Shown: positions 19,393 through 29,913 of the stretch, one piece after another
Layout of the letters: every line of letters begins with the position of its first letter
Position numbering within the stretch: position 1 is the first letter of the stretch
NCBI GenBank assembly: GCA_000969725.1
Contig: JXSR01S005481.1
DNA: 31,598 nucleotides
Direction: 5' to 3' (one strand)
Source: Ophiothrix spiculata
Lineage: Eukaryota > Echinodermata > Ophiuroidea > Amphilepidida > Ophiotrichidae
The notes under the pieces: model-generated
Told to the model about the DNA's origin: nothing
Database searches by the model: none
The model's input: only the letters and a program-made list of their open reading frames with translations
Position numbers and translations under genes: made by a program

Positions 19393-21175
19393 GAAACCAA
19401 AGCATTATTTTTTTTTCAATCGTATTAGATTGATTTCCCTTCAATAAATTACTTTTACAAAGGAATTTCTATAGATAATATGATAAAAGCTGTACGATTC
19501 AGTCGTGTCCTAGCCCGTAAACAAACATGTGCAAATAATATGCACATGTCCCAGTCAAACCACAGAGGTCAAGCTGGGAGCTGCTACACGAGGTATGGTA
19601 AATGACGTCAGATTTGTCTGATATGCCCAAGACCTTCGAAAGGTGTGATTGTCGTTTACGATGTTCGCTGTGTATATCGGGATAATGTGATGACCGACAT
19701 CATGTCCCTTTCGAATGTTTAATAATTGTACTGAATTTTCCCTCGATTTATTTACTGTTTTAAAAGTCTTACAGGAAAGATATATTTTTCAAATTTCATA
19801 TATATGATGTCTGATATCTCATCTTGCAGTTTGTATAAGCCATTTCACATAACGTTTTGTAAAACACACTACACGTATTCAGAATTGACCTCATGATTTT
19901 AAAAGCTTAAAATTGACATTTAAAAAAAATGTAATGCAATGAAAAAAAATTATTCTCCACTGTCAAAAATAGACTTATTTTATTGAAAAACTTTAAATAT
20001 TTTCATCCACACCTTCATTTTCTATTTGCATTAACCCCCTTTTGATTATAGAGGTTCGAAGTCCGAACTATCCGACAGGTCACGTCGAGAAAAAAAAATC
20101 TAGCGACCGAGTTATCCTGATATTCACCCGGGATAAACCTGGGAATGAAAATTACATTTCGTCTAATGAGCTCATTTGCATAGGTTCTAAGTATTGGCTG
20201 TTTCAGCTCCAAAGCCACAAGTAGGGCTATGTATATTATACATATTGATATCAGTCATTCCAGACATTTTCAGATGACGTCATGTCAATTAGCATCAATT
20301 GAACCATTAAATGTTTTAGCGTCATTTTAACCTTCTTGGACCTTCTTTTGTCGATATAGACGTAAAATATTACATTGTAAATCAGGTTACATGACGCCGT
20401 TTTCCTCCAATTGATTATTATTTCCGAAAATAAATTTTAAAAATGTTAGTAACATCACTGTAAAAGTAAGTACACATGTATTTTAATCACCTTTGTTTAA
20501 CGTCTACAATTCAATCCAGCCAAGGTTTATAGAGCTCACAAACAATTATTTGTTTTGTTAACATAAAATTGATTTGAAAAATTTATTCTAACAATGGCAC
20601 CAACATACATTGTTGAGTACAAATCAAATGTTCAAAATAGTCAATGTTATCGGTACGTCACCTTGGGTTTTACATCAGACATTACTAATATTTGTTGACA
20701 TATTTCAAATCAAAACTTGCGCCCTTAATGCGGTCCAGAATGGCTACCAAAATCCTTTTTTGTGGTATATTGATGAAAACACAGAAAACACTACACAACT
20801 TGTTTTATTGGCAATCATTTGATTAAAAAATTACAATTCTGTTGAATCTTTGCCCTTGAAAGTAATAAAATGCAGCTGACAATTTACACAAACAACATAA
20901 TTCTTAAAATATACTAAATCACAATTTATAATTCTACTTGTGTGAAAACCAAGTTTGCTTATACGACCGAAAAATGGAATGTCTTGAGCACTTAAATATT
21001 CAACAATTGATTAAATCATAGATCAGATTATACCAACTAATAACAGTACAAATGAAGCTTAAATAAATTTTCATATCATAGGGATTAAATTAAACTAATT
21101 GCAATTGTTGAACTGTATGAATTCTGCAATAATGTTCATTGAATCACCAGTTCAAACGTTCATTCTTTTTACTGC
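19393..21175. other. Non-coding stretch with one small palindrome
   Basis: No gene is visible. A hairpin with 9-bp perfect arms (ACATGTGCA, 19525-19533 and 19541-19549) lies in a less AT-rich part. The section 20040-20225 is also less AT-rich and open in both directions (60-67 codons) but shows no recognisable protein. Confidence 0.5.
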
Positions 21176-21917
21176 TATAACAAGGTTGATTTTTATCATA
21201 AATTATGCATGTGTCAATGGGAGTCTTGAACTAACCCTCCTAAAGGATCATCAGGCATAAAAAGGAGATGCGCATAACGTTCTTTATTTTTTCGAAGTGA
21301 ATCATCATACTATTTTACATTATTTTAGAATATTTTTGCCGGAATATGTTTGTGATCTCCCTTCATGCATTCAATAATCATGCGCATCTAATTTTTTATA
21401 TAACAAGGTTGATTTTTATCATAAGTTATGTATGTGTCAATGGGAATCTTCAACTAACCCTTCCAAAGGATCGCCAGGCATGAAAAGGAGATGCACACAA
21501 TGTACTTTCTTATTTTCAAAGTGAATTTTCATCCTATTTTACGTTATTCTAAAATAGTTTTGCCGGTATATGATTGTGTGATTTTTTTTCAAAGTGAATC
21601 TTCATCCTATTTTACATTATTTTAAAATAGTTTTGCCGGAATATGATTGTGTTTAGTAGATGCATACTAATGTAGAAATTACAAATTAAAACTACTTCTT
21701 CAGCATTTTCAGACATAGCAACATAACCATTATATAGCCTTTATATCATCAGGTTATCATCCACGAAATGTTTAACAAAAGCAAAACCAGCAATTCTAGA
21801 CCGTTTTCTCAAATGTCCCTAAATTAGAAAAAAAATAGTAAAGGCAAATATTTTAGTAGCGTAAAGATCAGTGATATCCCTTCTTGCATTCAATGATCAT
21901 GCACATCTAATTTTTAT
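21176..21917. repeat. Tandem repeat of ~225-bp unit, about two and a half copies
   Basis: Unit a (21176-21400) and unit b (from 21401) both start TATAACAAGGTTGATTTTTA and share GTCAATGGGA, AAAAGGAGATGC and TTTTGCCGG. A third part (21586-21660) repeats the CAAAGTGAAT..TTTTGCCGG section. The unit end, CATTCAAT.ATCATGC.CATCTAATTTTT, reappears at 21886-21917 after about 220 bases of other sequence. No coding is seen. Confidence 0.85.
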
Positions 21918-21923
21918 TGAATA

Positions 21924-22101
21924 GACCACTTTCGTATGTCCCATAATGCATCTTGAAAGTACTGTAAACGCTCAGTTGACCATATTATTACCTTTTGGAC
22001 AAATGACGTCATGCGCAATACGTAGTAATATGGTCTTTCGCGCAGAAATGCCCGTATTTGCGGTACTTTCAAGATGCATTATGGGACATAAGAAACTGGT
22101 C
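21924..22101. mobile_element. Palindromic MITE (GACCAC ends), copy 2
   Basis: Same family as 19076-19263, with GACCACTTTCGTATGTCCCA and CATCTTGAAAGTAC arms and TA next to both ends. The centre differs from copy 1. It sits at the end of the 225-bp tandem repeat region. Confidence 0.9.
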
Positions 22102-22109
22102 TATTGATT

Positions 22110-22340
22110 TGGTTATCATAGTGAATCACACATCCTCTCAGATATTGAAATCACCGGCAAGCTGCGCCTTTTAAATGAACTGACAAAAATTTAAATTCTT
22201 ACCAAAATTAGGCTAACTATGTTTGTATTTGTGTTACGTGACCTAAGAATTGAATGTCATTTTATGAAAATATAAACGCATCACTTCTTCTCTGCTGATG
22301 AACAAACCTTAATCAAGCCCATAAGTAGGTCATAGATACA
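22110..22340. repeat. Weak third relative of the end of the 24.6-30.2 kb tandem units
   Basis: AATCACACATCCTCTC, then TTACGTGACCTAAGAAT and AGTAGGTCA.AGA match in order with 30076-30310 (AATCATACATCATCTC, CTACGTGACATAAGAAT, AAGTAAGTCAAAGA), and the first part also matches near 27502. It suggests that the duplicated unit once had a further copy here. Confidence 0.45.
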
Positions 22341-22400
22341 CTAGCCATTAAAGTATTTCCACACAAACACTTTATTCAGCCATATCTCACAAGGCGTTTA

Positions 22401-22938
22401 CTATAGGAAACTATCTGGAAACGTATGTTGCTTTTGGTCAGATCTGATAGGTAATTTAGTAAAGTGTAAAATTGAGCACCGAATGGGATCAACCCCCTCA
22501 CGTAGGGGTAGGGGGAAACAACACAAATGGGTCGAAAAACGTGATATTTAGGTCAAATTTGATTTGACAACGCCTGGGTCAAGGTCACTTCACCGCTCAA
22601 GTTGAGTGGTCATGTGGAATGTGTATATGTAATAGAGTGACAAGCAGGCGATGAAATGTCCTGGTCACGCTTGACTTCGCCAAGATCTAGAGAATGCTTG
22701 GAAGCTAACGAAAAATGATCCTTCAATGCCACCCAGTTTACATAAATAGGGCCGTGGTAAAAATGGAATGGTCCCTGGCGGTATATGACATTTTAAAATG
22801 TTTTAAGAGGTTTTCAATCTGGCATATACCGTCACAAAACACTCCACATTCATCACAATGCTCAATTTTACACTTTACTAAATTACCTATCAGATCTGAC
22901 CAAAAGCAACACACGTTTCCAGATAGTTTCCTTATAAC
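22401..22938. mobile_element. Non-autonomous DNA transposon with ~78-bp near-perfect inverted ends
   Basis: Arms 22401-22478 and 22859-22938 are inverses differing by about one base and one indel past the first few bases (GGAAACTATCTGGAAACG, GTTGCTTTTGGTCAGATC, GTAAAGTGTAAAATTGAGCA). Such similarity implies a recent insertion or strong constraint. The 380-base interior is shared with 17444-17660 on its left side and has no transposase. An A/T run follows the right end; the target duplication is unclear. Confidence 0.88.
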
Positions 22939-22995
22939 TTTTTTTTTTTAAATTCACCCTATAACGAACCTTTTTTTAATTTGGAAATGGAAAAT

Positions 22996-23420
22996 AGTTT
23001 GCTAGTCCGAAATGAAATAGGGTTGACCGTTGTAGCAGGAATGTAAGTCCCTCGTTCTTATTATCGGGGTTGTACAGTAAAGTATAGGCTAACAACTCTC
23101 ACGCAACATTGGTTTTACGCTTTACTCCGTTAGGGTCTATGGAAGGGGGACTAAGATTTCTTTCACACCGGTCCAAAAACGAAATAAGGTTAGCCAGTCC
23201 GAAAACTAGGGTTCATTTGTCCGAAAATAATTAATTATGTTTGTTGGTTGGCAACCCCAAATATTTAAAATTCGGACTAGTCAACCCTATTTCTGGACTG
23301 ACGGACTTTTTAAAATTCGGACTGGCGAACCCTACGCTTTCGGATTGGCGAATCTTATTTCATTTTCGGACTAGCGAACCTTCGGACTAGCAAACATTCG
23401 GACTAACGGGATGTTACCCT
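22996..23420. repeat. Inverted array of TTCGGACTAGCGAACCCTA-like units
   Basis: On the left side the units read AGTCCGAAA...AGGGTT; on the right side they read TTCGGACT.GCGAACC, so the array is mirrored around about 23240-23262. At least ten degenerate units, 14-26 bases apart, are visible. The left side is interrupted by the MITE at 23031-23172. The array may be the body of an unknown element or a mirrored satellite patch. Confidence 0.8.
23031..23172. mobile_element. MITE family with GTAGCAGGAATGTAAGTCCC end, copy 2, nested in the array
   Basis: It matches 12666-12820 in the same orientation. Removing it rejoins AGGGTTGACC with GTCCAAAAACGAAATAAGG, which restores the array pattern, so it inserted into an existing array. 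Confidence 0.75.
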
Positions 23421-24449
23421 CAAATCACGCCAATCGGTGAGTAATGTAATTTAGATTTCGCCAATCTTGACCGTCTAAAACACATGACACGATCTTGGAC
23501 GACGGTTAGTTTGTCGACCCATGTAGAAACACCACTATCATTTTGTGTTTTGATGCTTTGTTCCAATGCCATAGAATTCGTTTATGAAATAAACCGAATG
23601 TCTGCGAGCCACATACCTGATGCCTTCAATTTATATTTATAAACATTTTTCCTCGTGTTTATGTTTATATAGATTAGTTAGATATTTTCGAAAAAGGAAA
23701 GTTAACGCATTAAAATATTCAGGACATCTGTGCTATTTTGCTCATTATTGTACTCTTTTGGAGCACCTGCCGTCAAGTATGTCTGCTGCTGTTGTAAAAG
23801 CGTATGTTAAAATGATTAAATAAATAACTTTGAAATATTTTTGGAACAAGTCTAAAATAAAAAAAAAATCTTCAACAAAATAGATACTCATCTTAAGTTA
23901 TCTTAGTAGATGATTGGTAAAAATTCAACCAAGAAATAGGAACTCATTTTATGGCCCACAAATATCTAAAAAGTAAAGAAATGAGAACATCTGGCATTGT
24001 AATATAACAGTGATGTTTCTCGAAAAAAAAAACAAGACAGGAATTTTATATATGCTAGTGATACGGGTTAACGATAAGTGAAAGTTGACGGCCCTCCGTA
24101 TAGTTGTCCTCACTTCTGAGTCCTGTATATAGCCTGAGTTGGTCAATGTATACTCTATAAACCTTGAAGTATGCAACAAGCAATCAGACTCTGTTACGAG
24201 ATCCAAAGCATTCCACAACATTGTGAACTGATGGTTTTATATTGTGTAAGAGACTAGTAATGATTGAATAGGACCAAATCACTGCGTATTACTATTTTTG
24301 TACATGAATCGTTCATGATTTTAGTATTATTTTTGGCTAATTTTGTTGCCACCACATGGACAAACATTGAAAATAAGTTCATTTTAAATAGCCAGCAGGA
24401 TTTGGTATGTTGTTACGATTCAAAAAAATATGGACTAATTTATTTCCAA
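23421..24449. other. Mostly non-coding; possible LINE tail scrap near 24090-24200
   Basis: A 90-codon minus-strand frame at 23949-24221 is not recognised. The plus-strand piece ATGCAACAAGCA (24170 region) with its neighbours resembles, in inverted orientation, the end of the LINE remnant at 24450-24520, so a small inverted LINE scrap is possible. Confidence 0.4.
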
Positions 24450-24800
24450 GTGAGGCTAGATTAGTTTATGCGTGTTAATCGGCTGCTTGTTGCATCCGTC
24501 AAGATTTACAGAGTATAGGTGGGAGATGGTCTGCCTGTCTTTCTGTTTCCATGTTTAGGGTTCCAAAACTAGGGCTTTGAAACTGCAGCAACATCCAGCA
24601 AATCTAAACCTCCTTTCCCTGATTTTATCGTTTAATTTGCTCTGGGTTCTATTTCATAGAGATTTAAGAATATTCCTAAGTTGGTCTTCATAACAATAAT
24701 CATTTACAAATCCACATATTTTTGACTTTGAGAACAATGAGTTCCATTTCCTAAAGCAAATTTGGATGATAAATGTTAAATTATTATCAGTAGATGTAAT
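24450..24800 (-). mobile_element. LINE ORF2 C-terminal remnant, unit 1
   Basis: On the minus strand, in different frames, come WNSLFSKSK, NDYCYEDQLRNIL, NDKIRERRFRFAG (24590-24640) and WNPKHGNRKTGRPSPTYT (24565-24509), followed by a stop and ILTDAT. These match, in order, the common LINE C-terminal pattern (LLR.A.N..., KIRxRRLRFAGHC, LWxPKHGxRxxGRPxxTYVD, L..DT). At least two frame changes and stops mean it is dead. The duplicated part of the 24.6-30.2 kb repeat starts inside this remnant. The upstream RT core is not visible. Confidence 0.75.
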
Positions 24801-25064
24801 TCCCATTCCAACGTTGTTAAGAAAATTTAAAACAAAAACAAAAAAGTTCCCAACTTTATTAAAAATGTTCCTAACTTCAGATCTGATCTTAATTTTACTG
24901 TAATAGGTCAAAGGTCAATTACCCACAAATTCATCTATACAGGCCAAAGGCATACAAGTTTAAATCGTTCAAATAAGTTGGTCTTAAGTTGAAAATTTTG
25001 ATCATTTGAAAGTTGAACATGTTCAAAATTGTCTTGTTCTGAAAGAATGTTCCTAGCTTTATGA

Positions 25065-25372
25065 CAAGCCCGTAGCCAGGGGGTGGTGTGCGGTGGGGGC
25101 GTCGCACACCCCCCCCCCCCAAATTTGACAACCTACAAAAAAGGTCCACAAAAATTCCCTAAATGTCCACCAAAAGAACACCTAAAACACCAAACACTGA
25201 AATGTAGGTCGTTTCATATTAAAAAATTACACAAAATGCTTGGAAAACTACTGAAAACCTTTTTTTCCCTCTTTTTTTTTTTGCTTGCCACTTTTTCAAA
25301 ACCACTAACATTAGTTTAGGGTCCACTTTTTGAAAATCCGTATCCCCTTGTAAAAATCCGGTCTACGGGCCT
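25065..25372. mobile_element. MITE with CCCGTAGCC ends and 9-bp target duplication
   Basis: The ends read AGCCCGTAGCCAGG and, inverted, AGGCCCGTAGACCGG. GCTTTATGA flanks it exactly at 25056-25064 and 25373-25381. The left end has a G-rich then C-rich stretch (GGGGGTGG...CCCCCCCCCC). This family of CCCGTAGCCAGG-ended repeats is common in invertebrate genomes. The 9-bp duplication is in line with a Mutator-like (MULE) source; that placement is inference. Confidence 0.9.
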
Positions 25373-26479
25373 GCTTTATGAAATACATTTTGGTTATTTT
25401 GTTATTTTGTGCTATTTCTTATGGACATTAATAGATATACTTCATAAATACGTGACACAGTAAGCCTTGTTGTATCTTGCCCAAGAAAGCGTGGATAAAT
25501 TAGCTCGATGTCTTATTTTTTTTTAGTTCAAAATTGTTTAGAATTATAAATCACATAAAAACAAGACTACGCTTTTGATCTATCCATGATAATAACAATA
25601 CCACGTGTATCAAAAAAAATTGTGCACGGATTAAAACTGATTTTGACCTTGAATGAAGCAACAAATCATAATTTTCTTGTTATTGTAGTAAAGCAGATTC
25701 ATTAAGCTTTCAAATGCAGAAAAAATTATAGAAATCGGATGAAAAATAAAAATTTGCAAGCTGTTTCCGATAGTGTGGTTTAGAGAATCATGTGACTTGC
25801 CAAACAGCAACCCACTTTTCCTTGCTTTTTCTAAAAGACAAAACAAAGAGGTACACAGGCTGTTGGAGACTGTTTAACCATTATATTGGTTTAGTTGTTG
25901 TTATTTGTTTGTTTTTTTGTTAATTTGTTTAAATTTGCAATAGAGTGAGAATTCCTAAACGTATATATTTATCATACTAAGGGGTGTCTTATATATACAT
26001 CCTTTTTTAATGAATCGCCAAACCATCACAACTGCACACGTGGTATAACACTGCAGAGATATCAGTCTTCAGTCAAACTCAAGAAACTATAACTAATTGT
26101 TCAGGAAAAAAAAATAAAATTGCCTAAAAATTCGAATTCAATGCGGTTTGTTGCTAATACGAGGAGAGTTCATGTCTTTTTTTTTTTTTTTTTTTTTTGA
26201 AAATATGTTATCAAGTTCTACTAAATTGATTAATAATATGGAAATTTCAAGTTAATAATTTGTTATCTGTGATTTTTCACGTACATAACCATTGCACGAT
26301 GTACAAATTATATTTTTATGACAGTCTTTTTCAACTTTGAACATATGACACAAGATCCCACAACGTAATATTAATATAACATATCCATAGGTATGAGTAA
26401 AATATTAAAAAAATACACAAAAAATAATCGATCCACTTCAACGGGAAAACAAGTATTGCATATTTTTTGGTACAATGAC

Positions 26480-26985
26480 TGATCTGGATGATCATGCTGC
26501 CTTCAAGATCAATCTTGGTGATATGGTGACAACCTTGCACTATTTTCAAACAAATTCAAATAAAAGGTATAGGATGTCATTTCCCAAAATTGAAACCAAT
26601 AACTCTATAAACATCGTTGTCGTACTACCTTTAGAGAACATACGCCTTTAAAAGATTTCATCAGTCATATGCAACTACACATTTTAAGGTGTAGGTGCAT
26701 ATGACTGATAATTACAATTATCGTAAAAGTAAAAGTACTTTAACATTGGGGATTATAACATAGACTATGTCGACAATGATGGACCTGCACACCAATTCCT
26801 TGAATTTATTCATATTCACTAATTCCCACGATATATAATCCTACATGAATAACACAGACTACAGTTAAAATTATCGGGGATATTTTAACAAATAATGACA
26901 AGATTCTAATTGTTGTAACTGATTTAAAAGACTATTTTCCGACAATTATGTTTATTCGTCTTTTATCTCTTACAAATGTTTCGAT
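26480..26985 (+). mobile_element. LINE endonuclease remnant, unit 1
   Basis: Reading the plus strand: KIETNNSINIVV near 26600, then GDYNIDYVDNDGPAHQFLEF (about 26752-26805), then in another frame NPT*ITQTTVKIIGDILTNN (from 26837) and KILIVVTDLKDYFPTIMF. These are the last motifs of a LINE AP endonuclease (GDFN, PTRIT..S.T.IDNI, SDHFPI). TGA stands in the PTRIT Arg position, and there is at least one frameshift. The N-terminal catalytic half is not seen. Confidence 0.85.
26662..26707. repeat. Hairpin with 19-bp arms, only in unit 1
   Basis: Arms 26662-26680 and 26689-26707 (CAGTCATATGCA.CTACAC and its inverse, one mismatch) with an 8-base loop. Unit 2 has just one related CAGTCATAT at the same place, so the second arm arose after duplication or was lost. 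Confidence 0.85.
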
Positions 26986-27165
26986 ATAATATTCATTCGC
27001 GAAGCGTCTTTCTGATGTTTAGTCCTTATGGACCTTGACCAGCAAATACCTTGCTCTCTTTAAAAGTGTTATACCAAAGTCGCATATTTCAAGTCAGTGA
27101 TCGCTGTGTTATCAAACTACGTGTCTATTGCACATCACAGAAATTAAATCGGTAAAATATATTTT

Positions 27166-27322
27166 GGCAGTGTTAGGTATTAGTAAATAAAACGATAAAA
27201 ATGCATTTCAAGTAGCTGTTCGAAGGGAACAAGATATCAGTCATTACATTTACGCGTTTAATATCCTTGGACACATATCAATCTTGAGGTGTCTAAGAGT
27301 ATTTCCGGGGAGTATTTATGCT
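27166..27322. other. Highly conserved 157-bp block, unit 1
   Basis: It matches 29757-29913 with one difference (27216 against 29807) and no indels, while the flanks differ by many changes and indels. There is no open frame of note. It contains a short stem, GACAC with GTGTC. It could be a constrained non-coding element, a gene-conversion tract, or chance. Confidence 0.7.
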
Positions 27323-27599
27323 ACGTGAATAAATCTCAAAATATATTTATATAAGAAGACAATAAATAACGCTCAGAAATAACATGGTTTTTGAAGTTTT
27401 ATCATATTTTATTTTTATTTTGTTTAACCTGCTCTGTGTCATCACAACTTATGTCATGATCAAATCGAATTTCAATAAACGGATTGGTTTATTTTGGGTT
27501 AATCACACATCCTCTCCTCTTAGAGTGCGTTGTCCGTCGACACGATTCAAAAACGTTAATTAAATTAACATGAACACGATGGAGCCGTTACAATTGAAC

Positions 27600-27750
27600 A
27601 AAACTGCAGCATATCTAAGCCTCTTTTCCCTGATCTTGTCGTTAAATTTTTCCAGGTCATATACAACTGCTGGTTTCTCATGTAGAAATTAAATGCATTT
27701 CTCAGGAGTATAATGGATATACTAAGTACTTCATAAATACGTGACACAGG
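27600..27750 (-). mobile_element. LINE ORF2 C-terminal remnant, unit 2
   Basis: The minus strand reads LLRNAFNFYMRNQQLY and then, in another frame, NDKIREKRLRYA, the same part as in unit 1. It is cut at the duplication joint near 27600, so the WNPKHG section found at 24509-24565 is missing. Confidence 0.7.
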
Positions 27751-28552
27751 TGTGGAGAATGTCATTAAATTAATTGTTTTCATTAAGCCTTGTTCACTCT
27801 AGATTATTACTTTGCTTAACATGCTTAATATGCCTTGTTGTATCTTACCCAAAACAGGATGGAAAAATTAGCTCGATGTTTTTTGGGTTTTTTTGTTCCG
27901 ATTGTTTTGAATTATAAATCGCATAATAACAATACTACGCTTTTAATCTATCCTAAATAATAACAATAGATGTAAATTGAACTCATATGGTTTAATAGAA
28001 AGATATTTCTAGTGTGAATAGTCAAAGTGAGACATTTTAGTTGAGATCTCAGACATTCTACAGACCTGCCCTTTTAAATTCTTTATTATTTCTCGACCTG
28101 TTTGACGCGGGATAAGTATAAGTATAACACTGATGAGTGAGCAAGTGGTGGGCGTTATCTTCCGCACAATTGCAAGCTGTTTCCGATAGTTTGGTTTAGA
28201 GAATCGTGTGACTTGCCAAACAGCAACCCACTTTTCCTCATAACTATTTAAAAGACAAAACAAAGAGGTACACAGGCTGTTGGAGACTGTTTAACCATTG
28301 TAATGGTTTAGTTGTTTTGTTGTTTGTTTGTTTATTTATTTAGATTTGCAATAGAGTGGAAATTCCCAAACATATATACTTATCATACCAAGGGGTGTCT
28401 TAAACATCCTTTTTTAATGAATCCCCAAACCATCATAACTGCATACATGATATAACACTGCAGGGATATCAGACCTCAGTCCCCTCATTTCTTTAATAAC
28501 AAAAACAGTACCACCCATTATTATCATAAATATCGAAACTCAAGAAACTATA

Positions 28553-28742
28553 GACCATTATTATAATTGACATACTCCAGCCGTTGATGGGGTAAATCCG
28601 CAGAATCGGACGGGAATTCGAAATCAGAACGAGGCCAAGTATAATAATACCCTACTTGCCTTCGTTCTAAGTTCCGATTCCCCGTCCGATTCTGTGGATT
28701 TTCCCCACCAACAGGCGGGATATGTCAATTATAAGAATGATC
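28553..28742. mobile_element. MITE with ~80-bp inverted ends and preserved empty site
   Basis: Arms match as inverses: GACCATTATTATAATTGACA, CAGCCGTTGATGGGG, CAGAATCGGACGGG and AGAACGA. TATA lies at both edges (28549-28552 and 28743-28746). Unit 1 shows one TATA at 26088-26091 in the same surroundings (AAGAAACTATAACTAATTG), which is the uninterrupted target. The element therefore inserted into unit 2 after duplication. Confidence 0.93.
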
Positions 28743-29059
28743 TATAACCAATTGTTCAGGAAATAAATTAAAATTGGCTAAAAATTCGAATTACATGCGA
28801 TTCGTTGCTAATTCGAGGAGCGCTCAATAAGTTTGTCGTGTGTGTATTTCTTTTAATATGTTATGAAGTTCTGGAAATTTCAAGTTAATAATCTGTTATC
28901 TATGTTTACATAACCATTGCATGATGTACACATTTTATGACAGTGTTAATGACATAAGATCCCACAACTTAATATAAATATAAGATATCAATATCAGGTC
29001 CGAGTAAAATATAAAAAGAATAATCAAGATCGATCCACTTCAACGGGTAAACAAGTATT

Positions 29060-29565
29060 GCATATTTTTTGGGAACAATGACTGCATGCTGATCTGGTGA
29101 CTCTGTTGCCTTCAAGATCAATATTGGTGATATGATGGTAGCCTTGCACTATATTTCAAACAAATTCAAATATAAGGTACAGGATGTCATTTGCAAAATT
29201 GAAACCAATAACTCTATAAACATCGTTGTGGGACTACCTATAGAGAACCTACGCCTTTAAAAGATTTCAGATATGACATCAGTCATATTTACCAACTTCT
29301 TAATTACCGTAATTAAAAGTACTTATATCATGGGTGATTTTAACATAAACTATGTCGACCATGATGGACCTGCACACCAATTCCTTAAATTCATTCATAT
29401 TCACTAATTCCCACGATATATAATCCTACGTGAATAACAGAGACCCCAGTTACAATTATCGGTGATATTTAATGATGATAAGATTTCAATTGTTGTAACT
29501 GACTTAAAAGACTATTTTCCGACTTTCATGTTTATTCGTCTTTTATCTCTTACAAATGTTTCGAT
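29060..29565 (+). mobile_element. LINE endonuclease remnant, unit 2
   Basis: ATG at 29330 starts MGDFNINYVDHDGPAHQFLK, closed by a stop at 29405; then in another frame come NPT*ITETPVTIIGDI and KISIVVTDLKDYFPTFMFIR. It is the same fragment as at 26480-26985, with the same TGA in the PTRIT motif, so the LINE was dead before the duplication. Upstream, KIETNNSINIVVGLP matches the preceding endonuclease strand. Confidence 0.87.
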
Positions 29566-29756
29566 ATGATATTCTTTCGAGAAGCTTCTTTCTGATGTTT
29601 AGTCCTTATGGACCTTATTGACCAGCAAAGATTTTGCTCTCTTTAAAAGTGTTATATCAAAGTCGTATATTTCAAGTCAGTGATCGCTGTTTCATAGTGT
29701 CTATTGCACATCACAGTAATGAAATCGGTAAAATATATTTTGCGTTTTAGACCTTA

Positions 29757-29913
29757 GGCAGTGTTAGGTATTAGTAAATAAAACGATAAAAATGCATTTC
29801 AAGTAGTTGTTCGAAGGGAACAAGATATCAGTCATTACATTTACGCGTTTAATATCCTTGGACACATATCAATCTTGAGGTGTCTAAGAGTATTTCCGGG
29901 GAGTATTTATGCT
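29757..29913. other. Highly conserved 157-bp block, unit 2
   Basis: Partner of 27166-27322 with one difference. Just before it, unit 2 has 16 extra bases (GCGTTTTAGACCTTAG), which shows how freely the flanks change. Confidence 0.7.

Larger units (their letters stand above)
24580..27599. repeat. Tandem segmental duplication, unit 1
   Basis: From about 24580 this unit aligns in order with 27600-30180: a LINE C-terminal remnant, TACTTCATAAATACGTGACACAG, TTAGCTCGATGT, the GCAAGCTGTTTCCGATAGT block, AAAGAGGTACACAGGCTGTT, a LINE endonuclease remnant, and the block at 27166-27322. It is longer than unit 2, mainly because of about 0.7 kb at 24700-25430 that includes a MITE. No gene is supported in it. 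Confidence 0.93.

Noticed and set aside
20015-20224. Frames on both strands in a less AT-rich patch
   Set aside because: No conserved motif, no splice sites of note and no repeat partner; insufficient for a gene call.
23949-24221. 90-codon minus-strand frame
   Set aside because: It reads partly like protein but has no family signature, and part of it may be an inverted LINE scrap.
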